This document shows positions 28,559 to 37,200 of a DNA stretch of 47,602 bases, piece by piece. The DNA is from Flavobacteriales bacterium (GTDB taxonomy: Bacteria; Bacteroidota; Bacteroidia; Flavobacteriales_D; Parvicellaceae). The translations under genes were made by a program, and so were the position numbers. The stretch lies in assembly GCA_029244805.1 (NCBI GenBank), contig JAQWQH010000104.1:1-47602 (forward strand), written 5' to 3'. The notes under the pieces are model-generated. The model saw only the letters and a list, made by a program, of their open reading frames with translations, had not been told where the DNA came from and ran no database searches. Position 1 is the first letter of the stretch; each line of letters opens with the position of its first letter.

Positions 28559-29163
28559 CTCTCTATCAATATGGTGTAACCTTAAAGAGGCTCGAGATTA
28601 ACGATATAGAGGAAGTTAGGAGTTGGAGGAATTTTCATTATATCCAGAACAAAATGCAGTTTACAGAAGATATTTCTTCTGAAATGCAATTGATTTGGTT
28701 TAATTCTATAAATAACAAACTCAATTATTACTTTATAATAATTGATCAAAATGGTAAAAGGGTAGGGTTAATAAACTCCAAAAATGTTGATTTAAAAAAT
28801 AAAAATGGAGAAGGGGGAATTTTTATAAGTGATAGGGCTGTTTGGAATACTATTACTCCGGCGGTTGCTAGTGTTATATTACTGAATTTTTCTTTATGTT
28901 GCTTACAGTCATTTGATCGGTCCTTGATAACAATAATAAAGTCGAATACCTCAGCAATTAATTATAATAATAAGTTGGGATACTCTGTAGTTGATGAAGA
29001 TGATTTTGCAGTTAGGATGGAACTTACAAAAGAATCCTATGTGCATAGTGCAAAAACGTATTTAAAAGCACTAGATAAACTTTACCCTAATGATAAAGAA
29101 TTAATAATTTCAGGGTCAGTTTCGGATATCAATATTCAAGAAATAAACGACCTTTTAAAATAA
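28552..29163 (+). CDS. GNAT-like N-acyltransferase
   Basis: VTLKRLEINDIEEVRSWRNFHYIQNKMQF...YYFIIIDQNGKRVGLINSKNVD...IKSNTSAINYNNKLGYSVVDEDDFAVRMELTKESY, GNAT-type fold signature (PseH/FdtC-like); overlaps the GT2 stop. Confidence 0.75.
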   Translation: MLTLYQYGVTLKRLEINDIEEVRSWRNFHYIQNKMQFTEDISSEMQLIWFNSINNKLNYYFIIIDQNGKRVGLINSKNVDLKNKNGEGGIFISDRAVWNTITPAVASVILLNFSLCCLQSFDRSLITIIKSNTSAINYNNKLGYSVVDEDDFAVRMELTKESYVHSAKTYLKALDKLYPNDKELIISGSVSDINIQEINDLLK

Positions 29164-29168
29164 AGGTT

Positions 29169-29855
29169 CTACTGATTTAAACTTTCTTCTGGAAATATTC
29201 CTTTTTCCAGCCATTTCAACCAAGTTTTTTTGTCAGCAATATTTAATAGAAAAGGATCATCTATGTTTTCTATTTTATAGCGATTAATTTGTTCAGCATT
29301 ATATTTTCCTTCTGGATTGGCAACGTCGATCATTAAAACGATTCGTCTTTTATCTGAAAGGTTCCATGCTTCATGCATTTTTGAGTCATCAAATGTCATT
29401 ACCTCACCCTCTGTCCAGGAAGTTTCTTCATCCTCTACTTTTATTTTACAAAGATTTTGTGAGGGTATTTCCAGAGCTAAATGACTTCGTAAGACCATTC
29501 TAGAGTATCCCGAATGCGGTTCTACTATGGTTTTTGGACTAAGAACAGAAAATTGAGCAGTTACTAAATCCGGAATTTTTTGTAATAAAGCATATGTTTT
29601 TGGGCAGTTTAAACAGTGGTTTATTTGTTTGATTCCAAAAAAATAGAATTCATAAGTTTTCCAAGCTTCTTTGTTCTTTGAGTTGACGTAATGTGGGTGA
29701 GCCAAAAACCATCTATTTTTATAGGTTAAAACATCCGATTGGTCCAAAGCCAATTGCATTTCTGCTTTTATATCTTTCCAGTTATCTTCCAGCAAAGAGG
29801 ACCAAGAAAATTTATTCCGCATAAAATAAGAAGTTTCGCTATTGGTTGATTGCAT
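29169..29855 (-). CDS. Aspartyl/asparaginyl beta-hydroxylase family (AspH/LpxO-like) protein, copy 1
   Basis: VEPHSGYSRMVLRSHLALEIP...CKIKVEDEETSWTEGEVMTFDDSKMHEAWNLSDKRRIVLMIDVANPE; two putative Fe-ligand His conserved. Confidence 0.88.
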   Translation of the reverse strand: MQSTNSETSYFMRNKFSWSSLLEDNWKDIKAEMQLALDQSDVLTYKNRWFLAHPHYVNSKNKEAWKTYEFYFFGIKQINHCLNCPKTYALLQKIPDLVTAQFSVLSPKTIVEPHSGYSRMVLRSHLALEIPSQNLCKIKVEDEETSWTEGEVMTFDDSKMHEAWNLSDKRRIVLMIDVANPEGKYNAEQINRYKIENIDDPFLLNIADKKTWLKWLEKGIFPEESLNQ

Positions 29856-29964
29856 CAGAGTGTTATTTAGTTTAAGGAGTTTTTAGCAAAATGCTTTAAA
29901 GCAGCTAAGAAACATATTCCCATTATAGTTCAAATTTAGTTAACTTTGAATTAAATAACTTGAT

Positions 29965-30726
29965 TTGGAACAGAAAGCTAAAATGTGGTTTGCGTATTTC
30001 ACTTCTTCCAGTTATCAGGATGAAGAGAATTTTATTCCCTCGGAAAGACTGGGTTGGAGTTTGCAAATACTTTCAAAGGCAAACGAGATTTGTGCCGAAG
30101 TAGAAACGCTTTTGGCTAGTAAGGGTTTTACGCCAAAAGGGTATTTTATTGAAGGGCTATCAAAGGATAATGGGTGGCAAACCTATAGTCTTAAGACTTG
30201 GGGTGTAGAGGTGAAAAAAGCACTGAAAACCATGCCAATTCTTAATAATATAATAAAGAGAAATTCAAATATTGTTTCAGTATCAATAAATGTACTTAAT
30301 CCAGATGGCGAAATTAAAGGGCATTATGGTGATTCGAATACTTTTCACCGAAGTCATTTTGGTGTCCAAATTCCCGAAGGATTGCCTAATTGTGGCTTCA
30401 AGGTTAATGACGAATCTAAGGCATGGGAACTAGGAAAGTTACTCACTTTTTCGGATAGCAACTATCATTCAGCCTGGAATTATTCTACTGAAAAACGCGT
30501 AATTGTGGTTTTTGATGTTATAAAAAGCCAATATGAGTCGCGTCGAAGATATATTTGTTTTAGAGTTAGGTCCTTTCTGATATTGCAATTATTCTTTGAA
30601 AAGTCCCATACAATAAGAAAATTACCCAAATGGATCCATAAAATAATGGGAGCTTTTATAGCATCAATATTGTTTTGTATTTATCCATTACAAAAAATTA
30701 CAGGTACCATAAAAAAACACAATTGA
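29965..30726 (+). CDS. Aspartyl/asparaginyl beta-hydroxylase family (AspH/LpxO-like) protein, copy 2
   Basis: TTG start; IKGHYGDSNTFHRSHFGVQIPEGLPNCGFKVNDESKAWELGKLLTFSDSNYHSAWNYSTEKRVIVVFDVIKSQ; hydrophobic C-terminal extension. Confidence 0.87.
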   Translation: MEQKAKMWFAYFTSSSYQDEENFIPSERLGWSLQILSKANEICAEVETLLASKGFTPKGYFIEGLSKDNGWQTYSLKTWGVEVKKALKTMPILNNIIKRNSNIVSVSINVLNPDGEIKGHYGDSNTFHRSHFGVQIPEGLPNCGFKVNDESKAWELGKLLTFSDSNYHSAWNYSTEKRVIVVFDVIKSQYESRRRYICFRVRSFLILQLFFEKSHTIRKLPKWIHKIMGAFIASILFCIYPLQKITGTIKKHN

Positions 30727-31481
30727 AAAAACAAGAGGTTAAAATATGGCATTCGTTTGCGGAGAAGGGCGAGTATCAAGGTGCGGATCCTTCATATTTT
30801 GATATTTCCTCGTTTGATTGGTATTCTATTTTAAAGAATAGCACTGATGTTTTTAAAAAGGAAGTGTTGGAGGCCCAGGGAGAAATATTTATTCCTTATT
30901 ACAATCGTACGTTTTCAAATACCCCGGAAAGTTGGAAGATTATACCGTTGTTCAGTTGGTTAAAACGTTTTGATACCAATTTAGCAAAAATGCCAAAATC
31001 TAAAAACATACTAAGTCAAATTCCTTTTTTAGTATCTGCTGCTTACAGTCGGTTGGATAATTCCTCCTTAATAAAGGAGCACATAGGAGATTCCAATGCA
31101 ATTTACAGGGTGCATATCCCTTTAGTTATTCCTGCTGGGCTGCCAGAATGTGGAATTGAGGTGCGTAAAGAAAGGAGAGAGTGGGTGGTTGGGGTGCCCT
31201 TTGCCTTTTGTGATGCTCATAAACATAGTGCATGGAATAAAACAAGCGAAAAAAGAATAGTGTTGCTTCTTGATATTATTAGGCCAGAATTCGCGTCCAA
31301 AACAAAGTGGATTTGCGCTCAAATGAGGTCTTCCTTGATGCTTCAGTTTCTTTTTCAAAAAACAGAGTTAATTCACAAATTACCTCGATTTATGAGAGTT
31401 TTACTGATGAATTTTGGCGCAGGGATAATTTATCCTTTTCTCTTGAGTCAGCGAACAAAAACAGGTAAGTATTTGAGTTAG
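30723..31481 (+). CDS. Aspartyl/asparaginyl beta-hydroxylase family (AspH/LpxO-like) protein, copy 3
   Basis: IKEHIGDSNAIYRVHIPLVIPAGLPECGIEVRKERREWVVGVPFAFCDAHKHSAWNKTSEKRIVLLLDIIRPEF. TTG at 30723 overlaps the upstream TGA stop (TTGA); track ORF extends to 30675. Confidence 0.85.
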   Translation: MKKQEVKIWHSFAEKGEYQGADPSYFDISSFDWYSILKNSTDVFKKEVLEAQGEIFIPYYNRTFSNTPESWKIIPLFSWLKRFDTNLAKMPKSKNILSQIPFLVSAAYSRLDNSSLIKEHIGDSNAIYRVHIPLVIPAGLPECGIEVRKERREWVVGVPFAFCDAHKHSAWNKTSEKRIVLLLDIIRPEFASKTKWICAQMRSSLMLQFLFQKTELIHKLPRFMRVLLMNFGAGIIYPFLLSQRTKTGKYLS

Positions 31482-32503
31482 TATTTTCTATTTTTAAAAA
31501 TTTTTATTTTCATTTTTAGCGGTAGTTTATAGTAGATTATATTTTGTACAAATAGATAGGAATAATAGAATAATCGAAAAGGTATACTTAGCCCTTGTAT
31601 AAGTAGCTTGTGGGATAAATTGTATTCTTTTTCCTGAGAGTGGCCAAGTTTTAGAGAGGTGTTTCGGCAAATAACGTCACATATCAAAATCTCTCTTTTT
31701 CTTAAATGTTGGCTCCAAACATTAATCCGCTCCGTAGAAATGGGTTTCTCAAGGTTACTGTGCATCGATTGCACCTTTGTTTTTTGTCCTTCTGTTAGTG
31801 ATGAATCCTGAATTTTCTTCTCTAGATTAACTTTGGTGTAATAATTCAATACTTCCTCCTCATATTCAAGACCAATAAACTGAAACATGTCCTTTAGTTT
31901 GGCGGTTGGATTTTCTACCAGGCTTTCATAGCGAACATGGAAAATATTCTTTTTCGAAATCATTTTTAAAATCCGCTTATTGTAATGATTCCATGAGAGA
32001 GCCAAGATAAAAACAGAAACTCTTTTACTAGATGAGAATTTTTTTCTAGAAGAAATATTGTCGCGATAATTTCTCGAAATCGCTAAGAATTTTGCATTTG
32101 AGCATGTTTTCTCAAGTTGTTTTAAATGTAAGGTATATTCGGGGTTTTTATCAAAAATTAGTTGAACATTCTTTTCTTCAATTTTAATGGAAGAACTTAA
32201 ATAGATCTGTCGGATAATATCTTCCTTCGTGAAAGACTCTTGTTTTAAGTCAATAGATCCTTTCCAGACACTCATAGTAGTATTTGTGTTAAGGCCTAGA
32301 GAGGTGTTTATTAGGTCAATGTCTTTTCCTGAGAATGTTGTTTTTTTATTTAAATATGAAGCTATAAAAAGTAAAAAGTTGTTTTCAGGACTAGCGTATA
32401 TTTTAGAATGTGAATTTAGAATGCTTGTTAACAAGGAGGTACCTGATCTTCCCATTCCAATAATGAAATTAAAAGAGGGGTTAAAATTTGTGCTTTTGTT
32501 CAA
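31478..32503 (-). CDS. Sulfotransferase family protein, copy 1
   Basis: N-terminal FIIGMGRSGTSLLTSILNSHSKIYASPENNFLLF (5'-phosphosulfate-binding-type loop), FLAISRNYRDNISSRKKFS, VRYESLVENPTAKLKDMFQFIGLEYEEE. Confidence 0.85.
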   Translation of the reverse strand: MNKSTNFNPSFNFIIGMGRSGTSLLTSILNSHSKIYASPENNFLLFIASYLNKKTTFSGKDIDLINTSLGLNTNTTMSVWKGSIDLKQESFTKEDIIRQIYLSSSIKIEEKNVQLIFDKNPEYTLHLKQLEKTCSNAKFLAISRNYRDNISSRKKFSSSKRVSVFILALSWNHYNKRILKMISKKNIFHVRYESLVENPTAKLKDMFQFIGLEYEEEVLNYYTKVNLEKKIQDSSLTEGQKTKVQSMHSNLEKPISTERINVWSQHLRKREILICDVICRNTSLKLGHSQEKEYNLSHKLLIQGLSIPFRLFYYSYLFVQNIIYYKLPLKMKIKIFKNRKY

Positions 32504-32515
32504 AATTAAAAAATG

Positions 32516-33565
32516 TTAAGTTATTTTTGAAACAATATTCTTGAGTCTTTTCAATTTAATCGCGTAAGGCAATTTAAATAATATTTTTTGTTTAGTGATA
32601 GATAACCTGCCTTTTATATATGATCGAGAGCATTTGAATATAATCGGTTTGTTAAATGGTTTGAATTTTTTATAACCAAAATTGTTTCCAAACCGGGAGC
32701 AGATAATATCACAGTTTTTGATTTCTTCTTCGCTTAATGCAGTTTTCCATTTGTCTATGCGAGATGTGTAAATTGGGCTGTTGACTGATTTGATTTTTGT
32801 TTCAAGAATTTTAATTTGAACAGGACTAAGGTGCTTGTATTTTTCTGTCAAATTGTTTTTTTGTTGTTCTTCTCTTGTGGAAAGGAGCTCCTTTGAATAT
32901 GGAATACTTAGAAATGAGAATATTTTCTTGACTGTTTTGTCTTGATTGGTCACCAGGTCCTCGTACTTGATAAATAGAACTTTATTCGGGTTTTTAGATT
33001 TGAACTTTAACAAAGACTGATTGAATTTTAGCCAACGGATAGCGTTGTAGACTGTCTCAGGAGTTCTCCAGTGTGTTTTTTCCTTTCTAGAAAGAATATT
33101 TGCTCTATAATCCCTTATCATTACTATGGCTTTAGAGTTTTCATTTAATTGAAGCAATTGCTCTCCAAAAAGACTATTTCCAGGGTTTTTTTCTACAATA
33201 TGCCGAATTTCCTGCTTATCATGATTTGGAAACTTAAATTGTAAGTGAATTAAGTTGATTAGATCGTCAAATGTTATTTCTAATGGGTACTTAATTGATT
33301 TGAAGTAAGAATATTCGAATCTCCAATTTATAAAAGGGGATAATTTTTCGTTTGTAGCTATATAGTCTAGTATTGCTGTAATATCTTTTTCAGTATATAC
33401 CGTTTTGTTTTTGAAGCTAGAAAAAAAAAACTGAGTAAAAACACTTTCTGGTGTTGCTAAGACATTTTTATGCCGATTAAAAATATTGACCAAGAGTGTT
33501 GTTCCAGATCTTCCAATACCGAGTATGTAGTGTCTTGTTATAGGTTGTTTATTTTGATTCGTCAT
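32516..33565 (-). CDS. Sulfotransferase family protein, copy 2
   Basis: YILGIGRSGTTLLVNIFNRHKNVLATPES, AIVMIRDYRANILSRKE, IKYEDLVTNQDKTVKKIFSFLSIPY; tandem paralog of copy 1. Confidence 0.85.
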   Translation of the reverse strand: MTNQNKQPITRHYILGIGRSGTTLLVNIFNRHKNVLATPESVFTQFFFSSFKNKTVYTEKDITAILDYIATNEKLSPFINWRFEYSYFKSIKYPLEITFDDLINLIHLQFKFPNHDKQEIRHIVEKNPGNSLFGEQLLQLNENSKAIVMIRDYRANILSRKEKTHWRTPETVYNAIRWLKFNQSLLKFKSKNPNKVLFIKYEDLVTNQDKTVKKIFSFLSIPYSKELLSTREEQQKNNLTEKYKHLSPVQIKILETKIKSVNSPIYTSRIDKWKTALSEEEIKNCDIICSRFGNNFGYKKFKPFNKPIIFKCSRSYIKGRLSITKQKILFKLPYAIKLKRLKNIVSKIT

Positions 33566-33824
33566 TTAGTTTTATCCTATTACACAAGTTTACGTATTAT
33601 TATTTTATTTGTAATCGAAAAGTCTAGGTTAGATTGCGTTATTGGTGATAAAACCTATTTTTATTTGTGTGATTTTAAGTGTATTCAATTTACCGTTCAT
33701 AAAGTTTTTACAAATTTAATTCAAAAGGGCAACCTATTTTACACTTCCTTCGTCTAAATTGCGATATTTACAATCCAAATGAGGATTATTTACGTTAAAA
33801 TTCATTCTTGACAATATAAATAAC

Positions 33825-34190
33825 ATGAAAAAACCTATATTATTTTGCCTGTTTTTGGCTAGCTTTTCGATTACTCAAAATGTTAGTGCTCAGAAAATTG
33901 AAACTTTAGAATCTCCAGAATATAAGAGGGAAAGACCTGTCAGGGTTGAAGCGCTGCCGCAGTATATTCCCTTGTATGTTATTTCCGATAAAGAGTTGCC
34001 TACGTATTTTGTTTCTGGAGAAATTCCTGAATCATTTCCGAAATACGATCCGAATATAAAAAAAGCAGCAAATAAAAAAATTGCGATGGAATGGTGTATT
34101 GTTCCATCAAATCGAGTTTTGCTTACAGAAGATGCAAAAGTTCGGGTTGATGCAAAGCTGGAAAAACTAAAAGCTAAATCAAACAAATAA
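33825..34190 (+). CDS. Small secreted hypothetical protein
   Basis: Signal peptide MKKPILFCLFLASFSITQNVSAQ, 121 aa; 39 nt upstream of the giant repeat protein. Confidence 0.65.
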   Translation: MKKPILFCLFLASFSITQNVSAQKIETLESPEYKRERPVRVEALPQYIPLYVISDKELPTYFVSGEIPESFPKYDPNIKKAANKKIAMEWCIVPSNRVLLTEDAKVRVDAKLEKLKAKSNK

Positions 34191-34229
34191 TTATTTACCC
34201 CCTCCTTTCTAATAATATTATTTTATAGT

Positions 34230-37200
34230 ATGAGATATATATATTACTCTTTAATATTGCCATTCTTTTTGGGAATTTCAAATGATGTTTTATCACAAGG
34301 AACAACATGTGCTGATGCTGATCCCTTTTGTACAGGAACTACCTATAGCTTTCCAAATAATACAGGGACTTCTGCTCAATCTGGTCCTGATTATGGGTGT
34401 TTAATCAGTCAGCCTAATCCTGCTTGGTATTATCTACAGATTGATCAATCTGGAACTATTCAAATGGATATTTCACAAGTCAATGCTAGTGGTTCTGGTA
34501 TTGATGTAGATTTCATTGCTTACGGTCCCTTTGGGTCTGCTGCTGCAGGATGTGGGGCACTAACTTCTGCAAATACCGTCGACTGCAGCTATTCTTCATC
34601 TGCGAATGAAACAGCAACAATAACAGGAGCCGTTTCAGGGGAGTATTATATTGTGTTAATAACTAATTTTTCAAATCAATCAGGTAACATTTCTTTTTCG
34701 CAGACCGGAGGTACGGGAACTACTGATTGTTCAATTGTTGCACCAACATGCCCAACTGTAGGGTTTCATGTTGAAAGCGTTGGTGTTCCGAATGCAGGTG
34801 CTGTTATTGATTTGCCGATTTCGGTGGATTGTGATGTTGATGGTTGGGTGTTTTTGCGTCATGACGACGTTGCTACGGCCGGTGGCTTGCTAACTCCAAC
34901 TGCAACGGTAAATATTACAACCAACGGAGAGACTGCAGGAAATAATATTTATGGTTATGAGAATAATGGAGGAACCTGGAATAGCTATTGGAGTTCACAA
35001 AATATTCCTTCGAATACAAATTTTTCCTTTACAATGTATGAAATGGATAATGTTACGGCGACTTCATTTGGAGTTGAAATGTGTGATGTTAATTCTGGTT
35101 CTGACATGAGTTATACAATTGTTGACGATAATTGTGGAACAACAATAGCAACAGGAACGTGGGGTGCCAGTGATGGTTCGAATTCAGGGTCTGCAGGGCC
35201 TAATGGAAACCCAACTAGTGGAGGCTGTTCATTTGTATCTTTTGCACCAGGACAAGTGAGCGGTTCAGCTGTATATACTTGCCCTACTTGTCCAGCTGGT
35301 TCATTTGTTACAACCGACTACGGGTTTGCTTATTTTAATCCTGCACAAGCAGGGCCTGGTACTTACGATATTACTTATTGTTTTGATAATGGATGTGGAT
35401 GTTCCGGATGTCAAACTGAGCAAATAACGGTGGTTAACCCATATGATGCTTCTTTTACATATTCAGCTTCTTCGTATTGTCAATATGATGCTGATCCAAC
35501 TGCCTCTATCACAGGGGATGTAGGAGGGTCATTTACTTCTACCCCTGGTGGCTTGTCTTTGAATAGTGCTTCTGGAGCAATTGATGTTTCCGCTAGCACA
35601 CCCGGAACCTATACGGTTTCATATACGGTAGGATCTGGCGCTATAGATTATTCAGGTAGTTGTAATGATGTAGTTGATGCTACCGTTATAATTGGAGCAA
35701 CTCCCACAGCAAATGCTGGTTCCAATGCAGTTGTTAGTTGTGCTAATCCAACCACTACATTAACTGGTGCTGGTGGTGGAACATATTCATGGGTTGCTTC
35801 GGGTGGAGGTAATATAACCTCGGGGTCAGGCAATGCAACACCAACCGTTGATGCAGCAGGAACATATACATTAACTGTAACCAATGCTGATGGGTGTATA
35901 GACTCGGATATAGTTACGGTTTCAGAGGATGTTACACCGCCAACAGCTGGATCAAGTGCTGCTGGAATAATTGATTGTAACAATACGACTACAACTGTAA
36001 CTGGATCAGGTGGAGGAACGTATGCATGGGTCGCTTCAGGTGGTGGAAATATTACTTCTGGTGCTGGATCCGCAACTGCAACCGTTGATGCAGCTGGAAC
36101 TTATACAGTTACCGTAACAGGAGCAAATGGATGTGTAGATACAGATGTAACTGTGGTTTCTGATGATTTGACCACTCCAACAGCGAATGCGGGACCTGCA
36201 GGCGTTATAGATTGTAATAATGCTACTTTGAATCTTTCCGGTTCAGGTGGAGGTGCTTATTCATGGGTTGCCTCTAATGGTGGAAATATTACCTCTGGTG
36301 CAAGCTCCGCTAACCCTTCAATAAATGCTGCTGGAACTTATACAGTTACGGTAACAGGGTCTAATGGCTGTGCGGATACGGATGTTACTACTGTAGCAAC
36401 GGATCTAACGCCACCAACTGCAGATGCTGGATCAGATGGAGCAATTGATTGTACTGTGTCTGCAGCTGATTTAACCGCAACTGGTGGCGGAACATATTCA
36501 TGGGTTGCCTCTTCCGGTGGAAATATAACAAGTGGTGCAAATTCAGCTACGATGACTGGAAATGCTGCTGGAACCTATACAGTTACCGTGACAGGAGCAA
36601 ATGGATGTACAGACACGGATTTAGCTGTTATAACTTCGAATGTTACCGTTCCTACTGCTGACGCTGGTTTGGATCAAACATTGGATTGTAATAATGCAAC
36701 AGTTAATATGACTGCTACAGGTGGAGGGACATATGCATGGGTGGCTACAGGTGGAGGTAATATTACTTCAGGGGCTGGTTCAGCAACGGTTACTGCGGAT
36801 GCAAATGGGACTTATACAGTTACAGTTACAGCAACAAGTGGATGTACATCCACTGATGCTGTGCAAGTAACAACTAGCCCAACTCCAACTGCTTCGATCA
36901 GTGGAGGAGGTACAATCTGTGCAGGCGAGGTTATACCCGATGTAACAATTAACTTGACCGGTTCTTCTCCTTGGACAGTCACTTATAATGATGGAAGTTC
37001 CAATATAACAATTAACCCAGCAACATCTCCAGTTACAATTTCTGGAGGAATTGATGGAGTATATACTATTGTTAATGCTTCAGATGCTACAACTTGCCCA
37101 GCAACAATAAGTGGTTCTGCAGTTATTACCACAAACCCCTTGCCAGTTGCTGTTCTAACAGGAGGCGGTACAATTTGCGCAACTGATCCAATTCCAGATG

